The notes under the pieces were generated by a model, which saw only the letters and a list, made by a program, of their open reading frames with translations, was not told where the DNA came from and searched no databases. A stretch of DNA of 64,000 nucleotides from Karalla daura (lineage: Eukaryota; Chordata; Actinopteri; Chaetodontiformes; Leiognathidae), in contig CM055193.1 in NCBI GenBank assembly GCA_029224185.1, positions 25,282,062 to 25,346,061 on the forward strand, in the 5' to 3' direction. This document shows, piece after piece, positions 1 to 10,659 of this stretch; within the stretch, counting starts at the first letter, position 1, and each line of letters starts with the position of its first letter. The translations under genes and the position numbers were made by a program.

Positions 1-119
1 TAGTCATGTAGGACATATTTGTACAAAAGAAAAAACCAACAGGGAAGCATTAATAAGCAGTCATTAAAGCAGCTTTATGTTGCAGAACCTCAAAAGTCTG
101 GTGTAGCCCACTATCACTA

Positions 120-595
120 TCCATCCATCCATCCATCCATCCATCTTCTTCCTCTTATCCGGGGCCGGGTCGCGGGGGCAGCAGTCTGAGCAGGGACGCC
201 CAGACCTCCCTCTCCCTGGACCAGCCCTTCCGGGAGGATCCCAAGGCGTTCCCAGGCCAGCCGGGTGACATTGTCACTCCAGCGTGCCCTGGGTCTTCCT
301 CTGGGACACCTCCCGGGGGAGGCGTCCAGGAGGCATCCGATACAGATGCCCGAGCCACCTCAGCTGGCTCCTCTCGATGTGGAGGAGCAGCGGCTCTACT
401 CCGAGCTCCTCCCGAGTGACAGAGCTCCTCACCCTATCTCGAAGGGAGCCCCCCCGCCACCCTGCAGAGGAAACCCATTTCGGCCATTTCTATCCGGGAT
501 CTCATTCTTTCGGTCATGACCCAAAAGAATGAGATCCCGGATAGAAGCGGCCGAAATGGGTTTCCTCCGCAGGGTGGCAGGGCGCTCCCTTACAC
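120..595 (-). mobile_element. Rex3-like (RTE clade) LINE 3' fragment with a hairpin at its truncated 5' end
   Basis: Read on the minus strand, 155-515 encodes the C-terminal end of a non-LTR reverse transcriptase ORF, with a tail ending LLRLLPPRPGPG. The ORF runs almost directly into a GATG-type tandem repeat (CATC on the + strand, 119-144). A very short 3' UTR ending in GATG repeats is the known form of Rex3/RTE elements. The copy is cut after about 370 bases. Its 5' end is followed by an inverted copy of the same piece: arms about 443-510 and 523-591 with a 12-base spacer. Frames are disrupted, so this is a dead copy. The family name rests on the resemblance to the longer copy at 17.9-19.1 kb. 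Confidence 0.8.
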
Positions 596-1818
596 ATCAT
601 AATTTGCAATTCTATTTAATGTACTTTTAACTGTACGTGAATATGGTTGCACTTCTAGTGCAAGTCTAGTAACTTGATACCAGTGACGTGCGGTGAGATT
701 CATGGCTGGTGAGGCACTGACGTCATCACTATGAGATTTTCCAACATATGAACCCTACAGAGTATCGTATTCGCCATTTGATTGGCAGCATTTAGTGGAT
801 TGTTTAAAATCTCACCTGCGTTATTCACACACACAAACCGTTTCACACAAAAAGCACATTCAATAAAAAGATTAAAACGTTATCGTGGTCTCACCTTCAC
901 CTATAAATGAAGATGGTTGTAAATAACGGATGGCTGCATTTGAAATCACTTGTCACCGCTTGTTACTGTCACTTGTTCTGCAGCTGAGTTGGGGAGTCGC
1001 AAGAAGAATCCCTGGGATCACTAGCGCCCCCTACCATGAGGCAGAAGAACTGCGTGCCTCACCCACCCTATTCACAGCCGTTTTAGCTTGCTGCCATCAC
1101 AAGAAGCACGTTACACGTATACAGTTGTTGGGGGGAAAAAAACAAACAGCTAAACTATGGAAATTTTGTTCATATAGTGAAGTGTTTGAACATTTTAATA
1201 GCGACATACAGAGAGACAGCAATACGGCCTCACTGCATAGGGTACCAGCACTGTCACCCAAGTCATTGTACAATCCCTGGTCAGGTAGTCTCTTTACAGT
1301 TTTTGAATAGTAAATGCGAAATGAGTAAAAATACATCTAAAATGGGTGAAGTTAAATTAAATGCAAATGTATAGTACAAATCACTGGTTAAGTACAACCA
1401 TTTAATTTTACTTTATAAAAATTCTTTCCACGATGACTGGTAAGGTCATGCCTCACTTGTCACCACTGACTGGATGTCGCTGCTGCTGCTGATAGGTGGT
1501 GTTGGTGTTAATACTGGAATTATATTAGGAAACAATCTCTTATTTGTTGGAATGAACAATAGAAATGATTCAAGCACAAAACCGTCTAACGTAAAAAAAA
1601 AAACTCCATAGAGAAGTCTTGGACCAGGACACAAACCCACAGCCCACCTGCTGTGAGGCAACATCAATAACCAATAGCTTCAATGTCTGGCACGGAGGCA
1701 AAATAATCTTTGCCACAAATACTGCTGCCTTTGGTATACACACAGAAACATTCCCCTTTTCTGTCCAGTCTTGACTATTTGCAGAAAACCCATTACTAGC
1801 TCTTAACTCCCTGTCCAG
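596..1818. other. No gene recognised
   Basis: AT-rich sequence. I see no splice-supported coding exon in it. The 126-residue open frame at 930-1310 has no recognisable domain and is probably chance. The stretch just before 1819 (a pyrimidine-rich run ending CTGTCCAG) serves as the acceptor of the next feature. Confidence 0.5.
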
Positions 1819-1971
1819 GTGGTGTCAGAGGTCGTGGAAGATGAAGAGGATGTCATTGATTACTCCCTCAAGAACATGGACTCTGCTGCAGGGGACTTCC
1901 CAGATGTGGTTCCCACAAAGACTGAGGCTGAGCTGATCCAGCCCCACAGACCATCTCCGACAGACTGCTAG
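1819..1971 (+). CDS. Terminal coding exon of an unidentified protein gene (partial)
   Basis: A pyrimidine-rich acceptor ending CTGTCCAG at 1818 is followed by 50 open codons and TAG (1969-1971). The peptide starts VVSEVVEDEEDVIDYSLKN and ends IQPHRPSPTDC. It is acidic and low in hydrophobics, like a cytoplasmic or disordered C-terminus. A canonical AATAAA follows 121 bases after the stop. Stop, short 3' UTR and poly(A) signal together look like the end of a real gene whose other exons lie left of the window. I do not recognise the protein and give it no function. Reading phase 0 was chosen because it is open from acceptor to stop; the acceptor itself is not confirmed. Confidence 0.6.
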   Translation: MVSEVVEDEEDVIDYSLKNMDSAAGDFPDVVPTKTEAELIQPHRPSPTDC

Positions 1972-2115
1972 ACTCAATACACTTTGATTTGACTTCTGTT
2001 TCTGTGCTGGCTTGTCATCTGACACCCAGTTTACCGAGTTTATCAATTAGTTGAAATAGTAGAGATTACCACTCACATTTCTCATCCATTAAATAAACAT
2101 CAAAATAACTGAAAG
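1972..2115 (+). other. 3' UTR of the 1819 exon with AATAAA poly(A) signal
   Basis: AATAAA lies at 2092-2097, 121 bases past the TAG. The cleavage site is expected about 10-30 bases downstream. Confidence 0.55.
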
Positions 2116-3166
2116 TAAATCAAACTCTTTCCTTCCGGATCTCAGCACATTTGACCAGTGAACAAGTATTTTAAATATTTTTAGAAACTAAAAGGCAAAA
2201 ACACAACAGCCAAGCAGGAGTGTAAGTATACGATGATGTGATGTTAAGCAGAAAGGAACGGCCTCTGAAAAAAAAATTGGGGCGGGTAATATGATTTCAT
2301 GCAATGACATCACTGTCCCCAACCCAAAACAGAGGGTGAGCGAGCTAGTGAATAAGCCATACAATTTAAAGCTGCATTTTACCCATGCATTACTGCATTT
2401 CATCATTCATGATACGAGTGTCTCCATTTCCACGCAAATGAGGTGAGTTTTGAAAGAGGAGAGATGTTACATGTTTGTTTTGGTGAGTATATTTGCTGGA
2501 ATACTGACATCGGACCTCTTTGTTGACTTCCATTGATTAACATTACTGGTGCAAAGTATGAACATATGGACGGTATTTAAAGTCCATAAACGTGGCCTGC
2601 TTGTTGTAAAGCATTAGTAATGGTAAAACGCCGGCGGCTTTACCTACGTTTCCCATGGCCTCAGAAGGAGCTGAGGGCGTAATATTAGCCAGATCAGATG
2701 GATCTCCTCTCAGTGAAAGGTTTGGGTTTTTGAGGGCCTGGCCCAAAAACGGGACACATTTTAAAGCGGCCTAAATCCCTTACAAACTCGTATATGTTTA
2801 GTTTGACTGTGTCGTGGTAGCAAAAATCCCACTCTGTCGCGGTTCAAGCTTCATTCAGGGAGCCGAAACCCGAAAAACGATCATGAGTCTGTGAGCATCG
2901 TAGCGGTACGTTATAGTTTCTCTTTCTCGTACTGATACAGGAATACTTGATTAACCTGGTAAGTGAATGTTATCTCGATCGCCGACATTGCTGCATTTGA
3001 GAATGAATTAAGGTGGGGATGCGTCTGGAGCAAGTATGGAGGAAGAGTTGGGTTCGTCAGTATTTATTACGAGCCGATTGAAGAACGTATTTTGCTATTT
3101 TGCTTTGAGAGAGACCGGTATAGAGTGGATGGTCACATATAAGGCCTGCTCTACCGGTAGTTTTCC
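2116..3166. other. Intergenic, nothing recognised
   Basis: No coding exon, RNA gene or known repeat was recognised here. Open frames are short and without domains. Confidence 0.5.
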
Positions 3167-3841
3167 TCTTCATATGGGAGCCCATTTCCGCCACTTGGGG
3201 AAAAAATGTATATATTTTGTTTGTTTGTTGTTGTTTTTGTCGTAGTTACGGCCGACAGTAACTGTTGTGCTTCTTTCAGTAAAAAAAAGGGTGAGACCAA
3301 CCCCTGGTTATTTCCTCTGACGTCCGGCTGGACGCTACAATACTTATGTCGTAGGGCTCTAACTTGTCACAGCCATCTATATGTCATGCATATTTTTGAC
3401 TACGGCTGACATAAACGCGCCGTCTCAAACGGTTATGGCCATAGAGATCGACTACATTGCTGTCCATCAACTAGCGCACAGTTTCGCTTGCTGTGATAGG
3501 TCCAACCAACCAACATTTCTGATGCATCATTAGTATCTCATAGTTTTGACTTACTATCTCATCATTTCAGTTAGTATCTCATAATTTTGACTTAAGTACT
3601 TTTGTTTTACTATATCATTTCAACGTAGTATCTTGTAATTTCGATCTGCCACGCCATAACTTTCATTTAAGTATCTCGTAATTTCGATTTACTATCTCAT
3701 GACTACGATTTAGTATTACAAAATTTCGACTTAGTATCTCATCATTTTGACTTAGTATCTCATAATTTCGACTTAAGTATCTCATTATTTTGACTTAGTC
3801 TGACTTTTTTCCAAAGTGGCGGAAATGGGCTTCCATATCTT
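3160..3841. mobile_element. Non-autonomous inverted-repeat element enclosing a minisatellite
   Basis: The left end (about 3167-3206) and right end (about 3803-3841) are inverted copies of each other. Both contain GCCCATTTCCGCCACTT followed by an A-rich stretch in the outward-to-inward reading. Between them there is no transposase frame. The right half, 3500-3800, is a degenerate tandem repeat with a unit near TTAGTATCTCATAATTTTGAC. Length, inverted ends and lack of coding fit a MITE-like DNA element. I could not fix a target-site duplication. Confidence 0.6.
3500..3800. repeat. Degenerate minisatellite, unit of about 20-25 bp (TTAGTATCTCATAATTTTGAC-like)
   Basis: The words AGTATCTCAT and ATTT(T/C)GACTTA recur about a dozen times with substitutions and small spacers. 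The array lies wholly between the inverted ends of the enclosing element. Confidence 0.8.
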
Positions 3842-5395
3842 AAAGACAGAAATGAAAATCCCAAACTTTATATGCCCAGTCGCTTTCTGCCCTGTAACAT
3901 TTCCCTTGTGCTTTTGCTCATAATTTGTCTAGTATCTGACAAGTTTTTGACACCAAATCAGTGAAAAGGACATTGAAAGAGAGGCAAAATAATTCTTAGC
4001 GACCTACCCAAATATGTGGGATATGTTTAAAACTTTGAAGTTATAAATGGCTACTGGCTATCATTATGTTTTCAGTCCCAATAAACAAATGAGTACCAAC
4101 AGCATGAATACAGTCATGGAAATGTTATAGATTTCCCCCTAAAGGCGATGGTGCATAAATGCCCTCCAGACAAATACTAATTTCATATGAAAAAACACTT
4201 TTAATGGTTCAAATAATCAAGTTAATTTGTCCATGCACCCTGTGTACAACCAGCTCTACCATTCATCTTCTTACCTGCTTTATACCCAGTGGTCTCTTTT
4301 GAATCTAAATTCCTCAATCAAAGGTATCAAAACAGTGCCAAGAGAATACTGCCTTTTTTCTTTATTTTTTCTTTTTTTTCTCTAAAAATGAATACATTTT
4401 TAGTCATCTAAGTAACGAACACTTTAACTTTTATTCAGAGAAAATCTTTTGGTTTTGGCTGATGTTGGGGAGAGCTGAAGCTCTGTTGGAGCATTTGGCA
4501 TTGAATCTGTGTTATTGGATAACAATTCAACCAAATTGCTTTACAGCTTGATGACCTCTCCATTTTCTGAATTGCACTCTAGTCACATTATGTAAATTGT
4601 GGATTTACTTTCACATTGTGAAGAATTCTATTGGCAAAATAACTTGACCAGTAATCTTAATACATTTTTTCTTCAGTTAATCCAGATTTATAACATCTAA
4701 GACAATTGTGCATAATTATTATACTGTCACTTTGCAAATGGAAAGTGTACAGATGTACACTCATGCTGTCATTGTATCATCTTTGAGGTTGTGTGAATCC
4801 CTGTGAATTATTGACAGGAAGTCGGCCATATTTGTTTCATTGGTCAAGTGTTGTTAGTTCACTACATCAAGTGTCAGCCAAGTTTGCCTAGGGATGTCAT
4901 CCCATCGGCTTCATTTTGCATAAGCATCATTAAAATGGCTCTGTTATGTCAAGGGGTGTGGCTGTATGGCACTGGAAGATGAACATGATAAGAAGTCACT
5001 GCCTCCGTGTTCACACATGTCATCTCACTCATGGGGCCCCATTAAGGAAACAACAAGTGACAAACACAAACCTCATTCTCTTAACCTGATCAACTCCATT
5101 TAGTGGCCATGTGCCAGGCAGCTGAAACTCAACAGTGACACAGTAATAGTGATTTTTGCAAAACACAGTATCTCATTTCGTTGCAGTTTTATACTATTGT
5201 TTGATTTATTATTATTTATAAGATTATTATAAGTGTGACTGTAAAAATAAAGTTTCATGTTTCAAAATGTATTTTGACAGTGTATTTGCTGACAAATTAA
5301 CAATGAACATGAATGCATAACCTTTTGTCAGGGTGAATTTTAGTTCTCTTACAGGTACAATTTATCTCTAAAGTTACTGAAGTAAATTTAACAGA
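3842..5395. other. AT-rich intergenic, nothing recognised
   Basis: No exon or repeat family recognised. An isolated AATAAA at 5246 has no coding exon before it. Confidence 0.5.
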
Positions 5396-5397
5396 GC

Positions 5398-5642
5398 AAA
5401 TGTAGGGCTTTACTCTCCTCCTCTGTCAGTCTTTGCATCGACCGGTTTAGTTTGAGAAAAGGAGGAGGGCGGTTGCAGAGGAGAGAGATTGTTCATTATG
5501 ACTGAATCACAGGGATGCTGCAAAGCCTAGAAGAGATTTCTCCTCTCAGTGTGATAAAAAAGGAGTCCAGGGATGACCTACAACCTCCATTAACCCCGCG
5601 GTTGCCAGGACCCACTCACAGCTGCTTGCAGCTTTAATAGTA
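5398..5642 (-). repeat. Dispersed repeat, minus-strand copy of the unit at 23.07-23.33 kb
   Basis: The reverse complement begins ATTAAAGCTGCAAG and contains CAGCATCCCTGTGATTCAG and TCTCAAACTAAAC. Both words also occur in 23068-23330 on the + strand with the same spacing. It is non-coding. ATTAAAGCTGCAAG is a junction word of a very common fish dispersed repeat. Confidence 0.7.
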
Positions 5643-5834
5643 CTATTATTATTTATATCGTTATTTATTTACTTATTTATTATTTGGTATAACTTGTTAC
5701 ACAATTTGTTATGCAGATGGCTTTTACTTCCTGATCTACTTCCCTTAATTACAAACTGCAAAAACACACTAACCTGTTTACTGGCCTGTTTGGTTTATAT
5801 TGAGTCTTGGATTAGCCATAGTCATCTTAATTTC

Positions 5835-6100
5835 AATTTCACTTAAACTTTATTTGTTTTAAGTGCCAGTACATAACAGATGTTATCTCAAGGCACTTTA
5901 CAAAGAGGGTAACAATATGTATGTTGTAAAAAAACCCTGTCCTTGGACCCTTGTTGAGGCTGAGGAATGACTCCCAAGACAGGGAAAAAAAGGGAGAAAC
6001 CTCAGGGTGAGAGACAGAGGAGGGGATCCTAACCCAAGACAGACAGGCAAGCACATGGAAGATAGTATACATAAATACATGTACTGATTGCAACAATAAA
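5835..6100 (-). mobile_element. L2-like LINE 3' tail or SINE sharing it
   Basis: On the minus strand this reads through CTCACCCTGAGGTTTCTCCC and a 'GGGAGTCATTCCTCAGCC' block to 'AAGTGCCTTGAGATAACATC' and 'AAACAAATAAAG'. The same order occurs on the + strand at 40395-40640. The motif order (polyT-TCC block, then 'aaagtgcctTGAGat', then a short A-rich tail) is that of L2 3' ends in fish. No protein is encoded. Confidence 0.65.
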
Positions 6101-7480
6101 ATTGAGGTTATTGCATCCAAAACACATCCAGTGGTTATTGCGAGGGGATTATAAGCGAGGGGGTCCATACCAGCAAGACTTACTACTGAATTGTAGGAAC
6201 CGTAACAGTATTGGTACCATAGGTGTTTCCAGCCCCCTAAATTGAAGCCCAGCACCTCTAAAATTTGAGAAATTAAAAATGTTTTTGTTATTTTTACTGT
6301 GCTTTTTTAACAAAAAAACATCCTTTTTAAAACAAGCTAGAATAGTGTCAAAACCATATAGTACTTTGTTGAGACTTTTTAACAACAAAAATATACCAGT
6401 GTTATGCTTTTCTCTGTAAAAAAGTTAAATTTATCTTTCCTGGCCAGCAGCTCTCTGGGTGCTCAGCACCCCTAAACCTCTGATCCTAGAATTGCCCTGG
6501 ATTGGTACTACTAAAATATTGCGACAATAAAAGTGCCTTGGTATCATGCAGATATTTCACAGAATACGTGAACAGCACCTTACAGCTGTGATGCGGTAAC
6601 CGCTATAGTTATCTGCCATAAAAATCTATTGAGATCTCTTCCACATAGAACGGCTCAACAACATCTCAGATGCACTCAGCTGCAACTTGCCGCTCCTGAG
6701 CACAGCATTCTGTTTTTGCGGTTACTGCTAAAGCTAAACCGATTGCATCACACCAGACTGGAAGTTATCATTACGGTATCAGAATGAACTTCCGTCAAAC
6801 TTATAAATAACACATAGAAAGCTCGTAGAGAATAGGTCGATCAGACATAACCCGGATTTGAATGGGAGCGAAAAAAGTTGTGCGGAGTGCAGAGAGAGAG
6901 ACAGGGAGAGAGAGAAGCGGAAACATCCCTGGCAGAGATCGGGCCCGAAGCAGCGGCAGCACCCCCTGCATGGAAATTTCAGCTGGCGTACTGCTGCTGT
7001 AACACACTGGATGGATATGGGACCCTTTAGAGTACTGCGTTGCTGCTGCAGCATGTTGCAGCTGTAAAATATCCAGTGGAATATTGGGGTTAATATTAGG
7101 GTTTTGTGTGTGTGTGTGTGTTTATATATATATATATTTATATATATATACATAGACACATTTAGAATCTTGAGGTTCTACTGTGTTAGAACCTCAAGAT
7201 TCGGAATTTATTCATTCCAGATTCCATCTTTCGTATCTTAGAATTTTTGCATCATATATATATACATATAATACTGAAATGACTGCTTTAATATAATATT
7301 GAAATATACAACTGTTTATAAATGTAAAAAGGACAGCAAGGACTGCTGTTGGGCAGCCTTTTCAATTTCGTTTTTGTATTTTTAATATTTTTTGATTAAA
7401 TGGGACAGAAATTTATTCTAAGCCCATTTCATATTCTGAATTTTTTGTATAATAGGGTGTCTGTAAGTTGAGGTTCCATG
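6101..7480. other. Intergenic with small TG/TA microsatellites
   Basis: No gene recognised. TG then TA repeats occupy about 7104-7152. The frames here are simple-sequence or chance ORFs. Confidence 0.5.
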
Positions 7481-7481
7481 T

Positions 7482-7560
<79 letters not shown>

Positions 7561-7580
7561 TTTATATGTATGTATGTATA
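7482..7580. repeat. (CA)n(TA)n microsatellite
   Basis: An uninterrupted CA run from about 7482 to 7531 passes into TA and TATT/TATG units up to about 7580, exactly where the following LINE fragment starts. Confidence 0.9.
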
Positions 7581-8988
7581 GGTAATGAGCTACTGGAACA
7601 AACCACAGATGGACAAGGGCGGAAATGGGCCTATTGGAATGCTACTACATGAGCAAACCTACCGAGCATGGATACATGCAGCCAATGTGGGAGCTGCTAG
7701 CTCAGTGTTACCTCAGTGTCCTCAAGGCCGCAACTGGGAACTCCTATCATAACTAGAGATGGATGAAATACAGCAACGTTGCCTCGCACGGTCGCACGGT
7801 CAGCAGGGGGATACCAACACAACCAGATACTGGGTACCAAGCCCCAACCCTGAGAAGGCGGATCATGGCTCAGTTAGAAACCTGGACCCCCCGACGACTG
7901 CCGAAGCTGACTTGCAAACTACCCTCAGAAGATCTGCTCGTAGATGTGAATGCTGCCCTGACAACAATACCCACAGAAACCATCACGAAGACCAATAAGC
8001 TGACACACAGTACAGCAATAGTAATCCTAGAGATGCTTGGATACAAGATGGGCACCCACCATAACAGGCAGCACCTACCGTGGAAGATTTGGTTAGGAGC
8101 CAGGATAAGGGCAACACAGAGAGAAGTTAGCCCACTAGCAGAGCACCAGAAGGGCAACATGGCGAATAAAGGGGTACCATGGAAGTACGACAAGCTCTCT
8201 ATCCCTGAAGCACTCGAAACTAACTTAAAGCCTTACGACTCTGGCCATCCGGTTGAAGAGATACACCAAAGAAGCAGAGGTTAGAAGAGTACACAAGCTG
8301 TTCGCCAGTGAATCAGCCATGGTGAACTCTCAGTGGCAGGGATATAACAACTGATCAGACCCACCAAGAGCTGAGATAGAAGCATACTGGAAGGTCATAT
8401 GGGAAAGAGAGGCATCACATAACCCAGATGCCCAATGGCTAGCGGACCTAAGAGCTGACCATAGCAACCTCCCAGAACAAGAGCCAGTAAACATCTCAAT
8501 GGCAGACAAGAAAGAGTGTCAAAGATGAAGAGCTGGACCGCACCGGGCCCCGATCTGATCCACACCTACTGGCTGAAGAAGATAACTGCACTCCATGAAC
8601 GTCTAGCAGCAAAGATGAACCAGCTGCTGAGGGATGGGTCCCACTCAGAGTGGTTAACCCAGGACAGGACAGTCCTGACGCTGTAGGACCCTGAAAAGGG
8701 ACCCATCCCATCCAACTACTGGCCAATAGCTTGTCTCTGCACAACGTAGAAGGCCCTGTCAGGCATCATTGCGGCCAAGATGAGTAAGCATGTGGCTCAA
8801 TACATGAACGGGGCTCAGAAGGGGACTGGTAGCAATACCAGAGGAGCCAAGCACCAGCTACTGGTCGCTAGAGCCGTCGCAGAATGTGGAAGACAACCCT
8901 AGAAGAAAGCCAATTGCCGAGTCAGCAAAGTCAGCATCAGATGTGGCATATACCGAGGAGATGCGCAATTACTGCTGGCCCCGTTTTG
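7581..8988 (+). mobile_element. Degenerate LINE reverse-transcriptase ORF, 5' and central part
   Basis: Three frames together carry a long non-LTR retrotransposon polyprotein. The pre-RT part reads IWLGARIRATQREVSPLAEHQ then KLSIPEALET (8085-8225). RT-domain blocks follow: MKSWTAPGPDLIHTYWLKK (about 8524-8580) and NYWPIACLCTT (about 8718-8748). Last comes RCGIYRGDA (about 8938-8964), which sits shortly before the catalytic box in this family. Several stops and frameshifts are present, and the RT motif A region seems deleted between about 8884 and 8900. It is a pseudogene. The type resembles the R4/Dong-Rex6 group of fish LINEs, but I hold the clade name only loosely. Confidence 0.7.
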
Positions 8989-9049
8989 CACTAAAGATGC
9001 GCATATGCGCAGCCGTAAGGCATGATACTTGACTCAGGATCAGGGCCAG

Positions 9050-9470
9050 TCGCAGGGTGCTGGACTTGGGGTGGAACCCTCCATGCATGATGAGGGGCTT
9101 TCTTGTCTTGATATCCGTGGCTTCTATCTCTTCTTTTGGCCAGCTTATGATTTCGGCAGGGTATCAGATGACTGTTGATGTTGATGTTGATTGCTTGGAC
9201 CTTGTTCTTGCCGACACTTCAGGACCTTGGAAGTATTTGGTTGTGGCTGACTTTCTTGCGGCCTCCTCATGATTGCCATTAGCCTGTAGGATACCAAGGT
9301 ACTTGAAGCTGTCTTGGATGTCACCTATTTTGCCCTTCTGGTAGGTTGACCCCCTCGGTTCTGGTCATCTTGCCTCTCTTCGACACCATCCGGCCACATT
9401 TGTCCAATCCGAATGACATCCCTATGGCATTGCTGTAGATCCAGGTCGTGTGGATTTGTGAGTCGATTTC
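9050..9470 (-). mobile_element. LINE reverse-transcriptase 3' part in inverted orientation
   Basis: The reverse complement gives IYSNAIGMSFGLDKCGRMVS, then YLGILQANGN (partly), then IISWPKEEIEATDIKTRK and MHGGFHPKSSTLR. In non-LTR polymerases these follow directly after the catalytic YxDD box. It belongs to the same family as 7581-8988 but runs the other way, tail to tail, with the catalytic segment missing between them. It is non-functional. Confidence 0.7.
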
Positions 9471-10640
9471 TCACTCATTTCTGGCAAACAGCTGTTTAAA
9501 ATTTATTTGGCTGTGTCAATTTCAATCTCAAAAGTTAGTAGGTGTAGTAACATTTGCATTGTTTTAGCAATGGATTTAGGTCAATGTTTGAATGTTGTGA
9601 CAGCAGACAGAGCGGAAATAGAAGTGTAAGAACATCAAAATAAAGTTAAAGTGCTAACCATGCTAACCTATTATAAAACGTTTTTTTTTTACTTTGATCT
9701 TCATAATTGACAAGTGTAAACAGAACAGAACTGAAAGGGTAAATATTTAACCCATTCTCTTTGGCAGCACTGCCATATAATAGGGGACACAGTGAAATTA
9801 ATTTGATGTTTGAATGACTATACTGTCGGAGCATCGTAACAGTCACAGGTTTGGATCAGTGAGAAGTCAATCACCATGTCACGGTCGCTCAGCATTGCCG
9901 AGCTGTCATTGGCCGAACGGGAGGGGCACAAAGTCCTACCTAAGGTGTTTGTAGAGAGTTGTGTAACGGACATAAGACAAGGAAAACTAGTGATGTTTAG
10001 GTGATAAATGTTGACATAAACACAGAATACTCAGATATACTCACATGGGGACGTGATAGAGGAACCGAGGACTCCTGGATGTGGCTAATACTTGAAATAC
10101 TAAATCAGTTCTGAACATAGTTGTGCTTAATACACGACAACCTGCAGTTTATCCTCTACATGACCGACAACACGAGTAGAGTCACTGAGCTAGGGCTCTG
10201 ATTAGTTTTAGGTTGTCTTAGGTTGTGGTTTTCTAGGCTGAAAACAGGCAAATCATGTTTAAAACAAGATCAAGTGTGTATCCATGTTTTTCTTTGGGTC
10301 CAGACACAGAATCCACAAGATTCAATGAGGTGCTTTGCCATTGTCATAACATCATATTATTCATATTGTTTTGAAAGCCTATTTATGCTCTGTGCACACT
10401 GTCTCGTGCATGCTTCATGCGAAAAATGTATGTGTAATTTGGTTTGCTTAGCGAGCTTACTGATGAGCTGTTAATCATCATAATACTGATGAGCAGTAAC
10501 CACCTAAAATTGTTGCATTTCTTCTGCATCTCTTTTTGAGAGTGTACATATCATGACTTCTTCTACTATCAACACGTTTGTTTGGGAGTTAAAACTGGGA
10601 CCATACTCTGAGTATTAGTATTAGAAGTTTAGAACACATG
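9471..10640. other. Intergenic, nothing recognised
   Basis: AT-rich, no exon or element recognised. Confidence 0.45.
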
Positions 10641-10659
10641 TCTTGTCTCTCCCTCTCGT

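Noticed and set aside
3042..3409. Two overlapping short frames before the inverted-repeat element
   Set aside because: No domain, cross the element boundary, no splice or poly(A) context.
6779..7159. 126-codon minus-strand frame
   Set aside because: It starts in the TA/TG microsatellite and has no domain; chance ORF.
7763..8284. 173-codon frame as a host gene
   Set aside because: Its content is the pre-RT part of a LINE polyprotein with further pieces in other frames downstream.
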